In this document: positions 47,700-60,000 of the stretch, piece by piece | How positions within the stretch are numbered: the stretch's first letter is position 1 | Layout: each line of letters begins with the position of its first letter | Source of the DNA: Timema cristinae | Taxonomy: Eukaryota; Arthropoda; Insecta; Phasmatodea; Timematidae | Assembly (NCBI GenBank): GCA_039000515.1 | Contig: JBCFYV010011164.1 | Coordinates: forward strand, 43,012,288 to 43,076,287 | DNA length: 64,000 nucleotides | Direction: 5' to 3' | Made by a program: the position numbers and the translations under genes | The notes under the pieces: generated by a model | Seen by the model: the letters and a program-made list of their open reading frames with translations, nothing else | What the model was told of the DNA's origin: nothing | Database searches by the model: none

Positions 47700-48495
47700 C
47701 TGTGGGCAGGACAGTCCTCCAGTGTAAATCAGTTCAATCTCCCGTAGTAAGCAGGACCACTATCCAGTTGAAACCAAGAGATTACTAATCTGTAGTGAGC
47801 AGGGCAGTCAAGCAGTGTAAACCATGAGTTTACTTTGCTTAGTGAACAGGGCAGTCATCCAGATGAAATAAGGAGTTGCTTTGTGATAGCCGGGCAGTCA
47901 TCCAGTTGAAATAACGAGTTCGCTTTGAGATAGTCAGGTAGTCATCCAGTGTAAACCAGGAGCTCACTGCCATAGTGAGCAGAACATTAATCTGATTGCA
48001 GTCATCCAGTTAAAATAAAGTTCATTCTGTATTAGCGAGCCGGTTCAGTCATTTAGTTAAAAAGAGAAGTTCATCTGCGGTAGTAAGCAGGTCATTCATC
48101 CAGAGTAAATCAGTTCACTCTACTATAGTGATCAGGGCAGTCATCTAGTTGAAATCAGTTCACTCTGCCATAATGTGGTTAGTCATTCAGTTATAAATCA
48201 GTTAATTCTATTGTAGTGAGCAGATTAGTCATCCAGTGTAAATCAGTTCACTCTACTATAGTGATCAGGGCAGTCATCAGTTGAAATCAGTTCACTCTGC
48301 CATAATGTGGTTAGTCATTCAGTGTAAATCAGTTCACTATATAAATAAGTGATAGCACTAGGGCAGTCTCAGTCACACTTGAAACCAGAAGTTAGACTTC
48401 ACCATAGTGAGCAGGTCAGTGATCAGTTAACTCAATCACTTAATTAGTGAGCAGGGAGTCATCTGGTTGAAACCAGAGAGTTACTTTCACTATAT
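47700..48495. repeat. Minisatellite, unit about 45 bp, about 17 copies
   Basis: CAGTCATCCAGTTGAAA or a close variant recurs roughly every 42-50 bp from 47711 to about 48460, followed in each unit by CAGTTCACTCTGCCATAGTGAGCAG-like sequence. The stretch at about 48093-48180 is repeated at about 48227-48312, a recent 131-134-bp block duplication inside the array. Confidence 0.9.
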
Positions 48496-48966
48496 GAAGG
48501 ATGTTTTCTTAGCTCATTTTCCATCCAATTTATCAGTAAACTAAGCTCAAGATCAGAACAAATAAGGGGTCATCTTAATAATATAATGCTGCACAACTTT
48601 TATACCCAAAGGTGTTTTTGATAAACATAATATTTTAAGTACTATTTCAGTTTTTTAGCATAAAAGTATTTTTATTTAGATTTTTAGAGTTTGCTTGAAA
48701 AGAAAGCAAAAACTAGTGTCTCCAAAATACATTGAATTATTTTTTGAATACCCTACTACTTCCCAAAGTTTACATGTTTATCAGGGAAAATTTTGTATAA
48801 CAAATTATTTTAAAACCAGCAATATTGAGAAAGATTTCTTTAATTGAAACATCTGATCAGTCAAAAATGGGTGATTTAGAACACATCCCACATGCAGTAT
48901 TAATCCATATAAATTAGCTGTAGTAACTATTTGAAATGTGAAAGGTGGTCTTAAACTTTCTTCATT

Positions 48967-49193
48967 GGCCGTGTGGTCTAAGGCGTCACTTTCACAATGT
49001 TCAAATGACAGGGAGATTGGGTTTGAATCCCTTTTGGGTGTACTGAGTGTGGTTTTTCTAAAATGATTTTACACTTTGCTTCCATACTAATGTGGATACA
49101 CGTTCTCTAAATTCAACCCTATCTCATCCCTAACTCATTTGCATAATTAGTACATGTGTGAATTGCTTTAACAGGTAGTAAGATGCGGTGCTT
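48967..49193 (+). mobile_element. SINE family 1 copy
   Basis: The head GGCCGTGTGGTCTAAGGCGTC contains the A box. The B box is GGGTTTGAATCCC. The body has ATGTGGATACACGTTC and the tail AGGTAGTAAGATGCGGTG. Confidence 0.8.
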
Positions 49194-50127
49194 GGAAAAA
49201 ACAACTTGAGGATCAACTTAAAAAGTACCCCTTTAAGGTAGTAATTAGTTTCCTATTACATCGTTTTCTTATTTCATGCTTATTTTTTGAGGTATTTTTT
49301 TTTAAATTTACATAATAGGATTAATGTGGTCATTTACATGCCTGCTTGACTTTGACCTCCAAGCCTAGGGTTTTAGCCCTCATCAGGTGCACTGAAAGTT
49401 GAGTTTTTTCAGGCCATTGCTATAAATTTCACTAAAATTAATTCGATTCCTAGAAATTTATCAGTTCAGAGATGCCACACATATTGAAAAATAATTACTG
49501 AGAAAGTTGTGGATTTATTTTTGAAAGAACAGATTTCATAGCATGTATAAAATACTCATTTACTAAATGGTTATATTAGATGGGGGGAATTGGCCGAAAA
49601 TTCTTACAGGGCCTTTGCAAATAGCTTAGCAAACAAAATGACAGGAAACTTTTTTTTAAAAGGATTCCAAAAACCTACAATCCAATAGCTTTTTATCTAG
49701 ATGGCTTTTATGTGTGTTTAGAATACATTTTTTATGATTTCTTGATCACTTATACAGTCCTGTTTCCCATTTTGAGCAATTTATGTACCCACAATGTTTA
49801 TAATAGGCATGACTACAAATCAAAAGTGTAAGATATTTCTGTCTTTGAAACAAATTAATTTACTTTAACGTCTTTGAGACAATTTAATTTACAAGTACTT
49901 GTAAGGTTTTATGAGTAAAAAAAAAAAGGCAAATATTGAGCAACATTATTTTAATTACTCTCAAAAAATATCTATCATTAAATAATTCAAAATTATGTAC
50001 ATGATGATAAAACTTCTTACATGATTTCCGTGGGTTGGAATGATTTAAATACATGTGGTATCTTACATGTTGGGGTACTTTAACAGCAGGTGAATTAAAT
50101 AACAACTGGGATAAATGAGCATTCCTT

Positions 50128-50183
50128 TCAGTCATGAAAGAAAATATTCTTCAGTTGACTATCACACAGCCTCTTCACCTCAT
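50128..50183 (-). CDS. CCZ1: CCZ1 last exon
   Basis: 56 nt, phase 1 in (TTTGATTTCAG|AT), encoding [18 protein letters not shown] and TGA. It matches the human end EEVKKLCATQFNNIFFLD (from memory). It is 4 kb from the previous exon. Confidence 0.9.
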
Positions 50184-53100
50184 CTGAAATCAAAATGTTC
50201 TTTCCTATCAGAAATGGTTTGTTTGGGACACAAAAAGCAATAAAGGAGGGGGAGGAGGGCTGAAGGCTCATTTGACTGGTGCACCAGCCTTGCATTTTAA
50301 CAGTGTTTACATCAGACACCTTAGCTCAGTAGGTAGCAAGTTTGCCAATTGAGGCTTGGTTTGAATCTCGACCAGGTGTACTATGGGTAGCTTTCTATTT
50401 TCCTTCAACACAAATAAGGTTACATTTAGGGATGGCATCCTCGAATACTTAAGGATATTTAATATAATTAATTCCTTATAAAATATCTTTTTGTCAATTG
50501 ACATTTGTTTTAGAGCTCTAATACTGATAAATGGTGGTTCAGAACCTATTATAATTATAGCACAAACTCAACAACCTGACCCCAGACTATTAATTTAACA
50601 CAACTTAATGTATGAATGTTATAGTTAATAGTTTATAACAGAGGTGACTAACAAGTGGCTCGCGGGATGCATGAGGCCCACCAGGTCATTTTGTGTGGCC
50701 CGCAACAATGTTAACAACATTAAAATACTATATATTATTGTTATTGGTATTGTTAATGTTGTTTTTAATGTTGATTGTTAGTATTGTTGTCGCTGTTGGT
50801 ATTATTATTATTAATTTTGACCAAGGATGTCTTGATGAATGTAATAGTTTTTTTCTGATAAAGTACAGTACACTATACATTCTTAAACACACATCTATGA
50901 TTTCATTGAAACCTCTTCAGACACTGCATCCCCTATAGGAGACTTTTAGTTACTATTTTGTTTTATTTATTTACCGAGCAATAGAGCCTTGCCAATTTGT
51001 TCTCTATGTTCCTAAAAGATGGTAGCACACACTGTGGTCCATGTAACGTCTGATTGCACATCAAAGTTATTTTCAAGTGATTGTTTTGTGGCCGTAGTTT
51101 GTGTTCATTGTTCATTAAATTTAAACTATGTACAATGAGTAAAAAATGTAAGATCTGTGACGAAACAAGTTATTTCAAGAAAAGTAGGGGAAATAAGTTT
51201 TTGTTTACAAACAATAAGGACAACAAACCACAGTGTCCTGTGTGTGTGCACAAGGAACCTCAACCATCACTACACCCAAGACCATACTGCTATGTACCAA
51301 GAATATGTTGGGCAATCACGTGCTACACTTGTATCTGATTTTCAGAGGAAAGTTAGTGCCCAGAAATCTATTTTTACTAAACCAGCATCAACCCCAAAAA
51401 ATTCACTCTTGGCTTCGTTTGTTGTAGGTGCAGAGATTGAAAAAGTAAATACATGATTATATGATGGTGGAATTTGTAAAACACTGTTGTGTGGAAATGG
51501 CACTTGCATTCGGGATGAAAAATTAGCCAAAGAATTTTAAAATGTTACACTATCAAAACAAACTGTTACTAGAAGGGTTGAGGAAATAGGCTCACATATA
51601 TCAAATAAATTAAAAGTTTTATTAATTATTCTGTTTAGTTTTCCTCTGGATGAATCCACTGATATAACAAATACAGACCAATTGTTAAGTTTAATTCAAA
51701 CTGTTTCCAAAGACTTTGTTATCAATTAAGAGTTATTAGGATTGGAGCCATTGCAAGACACAAACAAGGGCCAAGATATCTATGATGCTGTCATGAAAGT
51801 TTAAAATAGCATTGTTGGCACCAAGAATCTTTCAGTCCTTGTCACAGATGGTGCAAAATCAATGTGTGGTTCTGAAAAAGGCTTAGTTGGGTTACTAAGA
51901 AAGGCTGGAATTAACTGTCCAGCATTGCACTGCATCATCCATCAAGAAGCTCTGTGTGGTAAAGTTTTGGACATGGAGGATGTTATGAAAATCGTCATGA
52001 CATGTGTGAACCTAATTAAAGGAGGAAATCAATCTTTGACCCATCACAAGTTTCTTTCTTTGCTAACAGAAATGGAGGCTGAATATGGAGATTTACTCTT
52101 ATACACAAAAGTACGCTGGCTTAGCAAAGGGAACTGTTTGAAACGATTTTTTGCTTTAAGAAAGGAAGTAATAGAGTTTCTTGGTGAATATGTGAAAACC
52201 AATACAGAAGTAATCATATAAAAACTATCTGATCCCCACTTTAACTGGCCATTTGACTTTCTAACAGACATCACTCACCAAATGAACAAACTTAATCTGA
52301 AGCTATAGGGATGAAACCAAATCATCTCAAATCAAGTTGGACACCTTGATGGGTTCATAAACCGATTAAATGCTTTTAAATCCACCCTTGCTAATCAAAA
52401 CTTCATACACTTCCCTTCGTGCAAACAGTTAATGGATGAAAGTTCTTACAGTGATTTCAAGTTTTGTATGCCGAAGTTGGACATGGCTTTGGAGCAGTTA
52501 ATGAGTGTTTTTCTGATTTAAATAATATGCGGCCACCACTTATGTTATTTGACAACCAGATGAAGTGCAACATTTCAGAGCAGCAAGAAACTTTCAATTG
52601 GAACTATGCAATAAGCAAAGTGACCGCTTTCTTCAGTCCAGGCATGAGACGGGCATTGACTTTTGGCAACTGGAACAATATTTTGGATTGAGTGAATTTA
52701 GCAGGAGAATTGCATCCATGTTTGAAAGCACATATTTGTGTGAATGTACTTTTCCCATCATGAAGACAGTGACATTGTCGCAAAGAAACCGATTAACTGA
52801 TGAACACCTTCAGAACTTGTTAAAACTATCAACATCATTGAAAATTGACTTCACATGAGCGCCTACAGTGTTCTCATTAACCTGTATTAAATTTTAATAA
52901 CAATATTTTACTGAAAAGGTATTAAAAATAACATTTTGTATTTATTATGTGTTTTGTCTTGTTTGTTCTCGTTCTATCCGTAAAATGTTTTTAACATAGA
53001 GAATAGATTTTAAATAGATATAACTACTATCTTAAAATAGCCCATGTTTATTATTTCAGGGCATATTCCTAAATATTAATACTTTTCAAGAGTAAAGGAC

Positions 53101-56100
53101 ACAGTCAAATTAATGGAACAGCCACTTTACTGCATTGGCCATCAATTTCCCGCACCTTGTCCTTTTGTGGTATTACTTGTGAGTAACTTTAGCCAAATAT
53201 TTCCCGATTTTAAACTGTCTGTTTAGTTTGTGTGTAAAATGTTAGAAACTTGGCTTCAAAAACAATCTGTAATTTACAGTTAAAATACTTTGCCAAAAGC
53301 TACAATATGATTTTTTTTTTAATTATGGCAATTATGAACTGTTATGTATATTAATTTTTCAGTTTAGAATAAAATATTACAAAAAAATTAAGCAATTAAA
53401 TATTTTCTAATCGATTTTAGTGCATACATTTATATAAACATGTGTGAATGTGAGGAATGCCAGGCCTCTGCCATGGTTCAGATTCCACGTTAAACTATAG
53501 GTCCTTCATTTAATTTCACAATAACCCTACCATTACACATTAGCGTAAGTGCATATAATTAATAATACTATTATAAAATAATATAATAATAATATATAAT
53601 AATAATAAATATATAAACACTCACAATATCATATTTTTCAAGGCATAAAGAAATAAAAAATATTCAAACTTCAATTATTCTGCTTTGAGAATATTCAATT
53701 TAAGCTCATTTTAAATTGAAAAAGTGAAAAGTCAAAATGAAAGTGATTTTTTTTATAAGAAACTGATGTTCAGCAGCCATCACTTTTGACTAAGTTAAAA
53801 TTTCTGGAGTTAGTGACCTTTTGTTAACCCTGAGTCCTCTACTATGATTCTTTATTTAATTTAAAAGGTTATTCACATGGGGAACTACCTACAATAGTAT
53901 GGTGATTAAATTTATATTCAAGAGCCGAAACATACAATACCACGTGGATCCTTTAACAACAAAACATAGAATTTTTAAGTTGATTCAAAATTTTGATTGT
54001 TGAAGAGTAAACTATTTAAAATAGGTTGGAAAAGACATTAAAATTTACATCGATCATTTTATGAGTACACAAAAAGTATATTTTTAACAGTTAGCTGTAA
54101 CTGATCTATTCCATGTCTTTACTTTATGTATATGTCTTAATTTTTTTACCTTAAGATAATTTAAAATCATATATTTGTAAGCAATATAGGTTCTAAAAAT
54201 ACAAACCATTTATTTCTATGAGGTTGGCATTCTTCTGATGGATGACTACATAGAACTCTCGCAGATTGGACAACTTGCCAACTACCCAGTAATCGGACAT
54301 TGTCTTCAAAATTACCTCGCCTGTAGTGGACAGCCTGACAAAAAAAAAACATGCAAATATATAGGTACGTAGTTTCCAACACTCCCACAATAATGGTTCT
54401 ATATAGTTTATCGAACCATTAATTCAAACTCCAAACAATGTTGAGGATTTTGTAAATAAATTCAAATGAATGCACCCTGAAACAAGAAAACTATATCCTC
54501 CTAAGATCATTAATGGTGGTCCCTGTTACATCTGCTACAGCAAAAAGATCATTTTCAACTAGATTCAGAGTAAAAACATAACTCAGAACAACCATAACAC
54601 AAAATCGTTTAAATCATTTCCGTTTTATTAATGATTACCTGGAATTAGTTGATAATGTTGACATAGTGATTCTTTCAGATGTCAAGTGTTTGGAACAGTT
54701 GTTTGACTTTTATAACTGTACTAACCATACTGACTTTATTTTGTGTGTTCATCTCTATAAGAAGAACCTCTTTTCGCTTTATGAGGTAAATGTTTATATT
54801 TGGAAGAATTTACAGGTAAGGTGGATAGAAACAAATAAAAGTAACAAACACCATATGGTTTTTACAATGAAAAGAAGAACACATTTAACACTTTACATAG
54901 CTGTCATTGGACAAAGAGGATAAAATCAATCGTTACAACCCAATCCCCTGACCTAGGTTTCAATTTATATGAACTCATCAGCAGGGAGTGTGGAACACGC
55001 AGCACAACTTCCTTAAAGAGCAAACCAAAATAACCAAAGGAAGAAAACAGAATTGTGTATGTTCAGTGCTACCCAAATTTACAAATCGCACTGTTCTTAT
55101 TAATCTTAACCCTTTCAGTGACACAAGCCGATAAAGTCGACTCTAGATTTGCGTTAATTCTTTTTTTACCTGAGAAATAATGTAGTAATGTCACATATCA
55201 CTGGAAAGAGAACATTTCCCCTCAATTATTTTATATAAGGTTGGCAACTAAAATCAACCTTAAATAGTTGTTATTGGGATTGGGAGTTTAGAACATTTAC
55301 AATGGCATACGGTCACAGTACTCGATGTGCTAAGTGCTACAATGGTTTACATACGAGCTGCATGGAAAAACTTAAGTGTGGCTAACATTCATATTGATGT
55401 AAATAGTTTTCAAATGTATGGGTTGAATTGTTCTGAGGTTAGAAAAATATACTATTTAGATTTTCATGTTATGTCATGTGAATGAAAAGATTTCCTTGCC
55501 ATTGTAAGGCATCATGATTTTATAAATTTATATAGTATGTAAAAAAATATTAAATTATTCATTATAAAAGTGTTTTTAAAAACGTATTCATTATGTGTAG
55601 ACCTAAATATTCCTTCATGAGGTAAGCAATAATGACCCAAAAATATCTTATGTAGAAACAAATAAAAATTCCTGCAATTCCTATTTAGCCATATATTCAA
55701 AACTTTATTTTCTTGTATAAAACTAAATGCACTATCGCAAAATAATAGTGAAATGTAAATATAATATTCCTTTTTAAATATGTTAATTAGCTTTAGTTTT
55801 GAAATAAAATACAAAATTTAAAATTTAGAGATTAAATAATTTTAATCAAATTGTATTCGTTTATTATTATTAAGGAACAGTACATGCAGATTAAAAATAG
55901 AAAAATAAAGAAGCTGAGGGCATTCTTGGCACACAAGACCCGACAGGTCTCTGGAACTCTCGTGCGCAAATTGCGGAATGGGTGTGGAACTATTTAATAT
56001 TTTAATATTTAGCACCACGTCTTACTTCCCGTTGGGTTATACACTTTAAGTACTAATTACACTAATGGATTAGGAATTTGGAAGGTTTAATTAGAGGAAG

Positions 56101-57013
56101 TGAACCCGCATTTGCGTGGAGGAAGTGAAACCATTTAGGAAAAACCACTCACAGTTCACCCGACCGAGATTCTAACCTCGATCTCCCTGTCCTCAGCAGT
56201 CGAACTCAACACGACAAGCACGTTAGCCAACTACGCCACCGAGGTGGGTGTGTGGAACTAAAAGTGTTAACCAATCCATATTTGGAAAATATTATTAAAC
56301 CATTAATAATATTAAATGTTCAAACTAATAAATCCCATAGACTATCTCTATATAATCTTTTTAAATATATGTTGTCCTCCCAGTATTGCTTCCTCCTCCC
56401 CTTTTGTTTTTACTCAACCTAGATTAACCTAAAACAAATTTCAATGAAAATTGGAAAAATAAAATAATATATACTAGTTTTTTTAGTAAGGGATGCTTGA
56501 ATCTGCATGCCGGGAATTGTACCGAGCAGGAAGACATGAGCTAAGGTATTGTATGAATATGAAACACCTTTTACACCAAAACTTAAGTCTCACCTATTTT
56601 TGTCGGCATTGATATCCGCCAAAAGCCTAAGGACCTCTGGTGTAACGCTGACATTCCCTGTTCTTCGACTATCGAGATGGACAGTGCTCTTTTGGGCAAG
56701 GTTCAACTGGTTGAAATACACAAACTTGGGGCAGAGTCTACCGAGTTGGTCGTGCCGCCTGGTGTAGAGGCTTGTTTGCTACACTGTTCTGCGACCTCTG
56801 ACACGATAGAGGTAAGCTGAGGACCAAGGAATACATCAAGGCGCTTGAAAAGGTCGATACCTAGTTGCAGCGAACCTGGAGAGAGAAAATATTTTAGAGA
56901 TCTCTTAGTATATGATTTCATAAGACTTGTCAATAATGCTTTCTAGGCATATAAGCTGAATGGATGGAAACCCATGGTTTTATAAAAAAATCTTTTTAGT
57001 GTTATAATAGTTA

Positions 57014-57048
<35 letters not shown>

Positions 57049-60000
57049 GCACTGCGTCTTACTACCCGTTCGGGTTATACGCACTTACGCTAATGTGTAA
57101 TGGGTAGGGTGATTGTGAGATGAAATGGAGGACCTACAGTTTAACGTGGAATCCGAACCACGGTGGAGGCCTGGCATTCCCCACATTCACAAGATGTCTT
57201 GTCAGAGGTGAAGGAAGGGTTTGGTAATCAGATAAATATGTGCTGGGACCGAGGATTGAACCCCGGATCCCCAGCATGGAAATCCCGACACCTTACCCCT
57301 AGACCACCAGGTCATCGAATAGTTATATTATAATGTATTTATCTTAAAGGTCAATATAAAACTATTAAGAATAGGACCAACGGATCCTTAAAGTTAAGGA
57401 TATTGGAAATTCAAGAATTGGAGATTAAAAAGACCAAATTAAAATAGGGATTTTTCAAAAAATTTAATTATTATTATTAGCATTGTGTCTTACTACCCGT
57501 TCGGGTTATACACACTTACGCTAATGTGTAATGGAAGAGTGATTGTGAGATGAAATGGAGGACCTGCAGTTTAACGTGGGATCCGAACCACTGTGGAGGC
57601 CTGGCATTCCACACATTCACAAGTTATGATTAATATACGTCTTGTCAGAGGTGAAGGAAGGGTTTGGCAATCAGATAAATCTGTGCCAGGACTGAGGATT
57701 GAACCCCAGACTCCAGCACAGAAGTCAGACACCTTAACCCTAGACCACCAGGTCATCCAATTTTAATTAGAATTTGAATTTGTTTATTACATATTGATGG
57801 TTCAGCCCCAGCATTACTTTGGGGAAAACTTAACAACATGGCCCCAGGCCCCAGAATATTGATTTAACACTCAACCGAATGTGTGAATGTTATAAAGTAT
57901 TTTAGCATCAAAATGTTTACATTATTTTATCTTCCATTATTTGGTTTCCACTTATATTTACAGTTTTTTTCCAAGATTAGGATTCAAATTCGATATTCAA
58001 AGGTAAAATGAAAACTCGAATTTGTAAAATATTGTATTCGACCCATCTCAAAAAAATAACTATAACAAATGTAGGAAACAGAGAATTCACATTTTGTAGG
58101 AAACATGGCACGCTTACAAATACATATGAAATACAACACAAATATGGAGATAATTCAACCATCTTTCAATCTTGGCCACTCCATTGTCAAGAAAGAGTTT
58201 TTTTTTATCTTAACACCAAGCAACCCATCCGAATTATTTGCTTGTGTACTGTAATGGGTTAGGGATAAGGAAGTTGAATTTATAGGAAGTGTACCCACAC
58301 TTGCATGGAGGGAGAGTGGGAAATTATTTAGGGAAAACTTTCTCAAGTACATCCAACTGGGATCAAACCACCATATCCTCGTCATTGGCAGTCTAGTCTA
58401 CTGCAAGAGTAGTGCCTTAGACCATGCGGCCACTGAAGCGAGTAAAGAAACAATTGTTATCAGGCTGAAGCTACGAGGATAGTTAAAAGGAACTGCTCCT
58501 GCATTTGTATGAACCAACGAGGGAACACCGCTCTAAATATTCCATCTCAGTGCAGCAGTTGAGATGGCGTCTGAAGAATAGGGGCTGGATGATTTAAGGA
58601 TTTTGACATCACAATATATCTTCTGCATTAAATCAGTACTCACAATATATCTAGATTTAATTTTTTGAGTTTTCATAGTTATGTTCAGTTAGTTAACAAT
58701 TCACTTATGATTGATATTTAGTTTTGAGTCTATTTTACTGTGACATTTTATTTTTTTGAAGAGTTGCTTAGTTTATATAAAAATAACAATATTATATTTT
58801 GCATAGTTGAAAATATACTTTCCTTCAATAAATATTTGTTTTACTAACATTGGCAAAGTAAAATTATTTGTATCAAGCTAATTATTTAAATATTTATTCC
58901 AAATCTGACACAATGTAAAAAGATAAATTAGATATGACTAAAAGAAAAGTTACACTAATTGTTACCAACTCATCATTAGTAGGCTCTGATTAGGATTTTA
59001 TTACTTCAGTTCTTAGTTTACTATTTACAACTAATAACACACACTAAATAAAATTAGAATTCATTAAAACCTCACTAACAACCAACTATCCACAAGGGTA
59101 AAAAACACATACAAGCAAACAAACACAATATGGCTTTACAACGAAAAAAAGAACACATTTCACACTTTACATTGCTGCCAATAGACAAAGAAGGTATGGC
59201 TGTTTCTTGGAGAAAATCGATCTTTACCACCCAATCCCTCGACCTAGGTTTAATTCTATCAGAACTTATCAAGAGTGTGAAATGCGCAGTGCAACAAAAC
59301 TTCCTGAAAGAAGGAGCAAAAAGAAAAGAGGAAACTGGTAAAGAATGATAGCATACTTAGATAAGAACATGTAAAAGGAACAAATAACATAGGACAAACA
59401 CAAGAAATTGAAAGCCATAATGTGTTCATTCCTTTGTGTGGTTTTTCCATCCCTCTTTTCTGCACCTTATAACAAAGGTACCCATGAAAGAAAATAGGTT
59501 TTCATTAAAGCGATATATTATATACATTTGAATGTTACCTAAATGTATATCATTGCAATTATTATAAAATTAAATTTGTAATCCAACAGAACTAAAGATA
59601 CTTTTGGTCCTTGAAGAGTCAGAGAAAGAGAGGTATCTATCTACCCGCTCATATATCTGTCAAATGTAGTTGAGTAGCTATACAAGAAGCAAGATAAACA
59701 TATTATAGTATTCCCTTTCTTACAATCTAATGGTTTCCTGAATGACAGTTGTTTGGAAATAAACATTTGATAATGAAATAAAAAACATACAAATATACGT
59801 ATTTAAATGTTGAGTGTGTTACGAAAGAGTAATTTTAGCATAGTGTGCAGAATGCATAAACCTGGGCCTAAGTGTTGCCAGTCAAATCTGCACCAATTGC
59901 ACTAGACACAATTGTAGCTCATAGCACTGTCACAAAAGCATGTTGGATATAAGAGAGATAGTATTTATAATATGAAGAGAGAGCGAGTATTAAAGTTGGG

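Noticed and set aside
51135..52858. Domesticated hAT-derived host gene
   Set aside because: Frames are interrupted by several stops and shifts of more than one type, unlike the single-base losses in the host exons, so it reads as a dead transposon.
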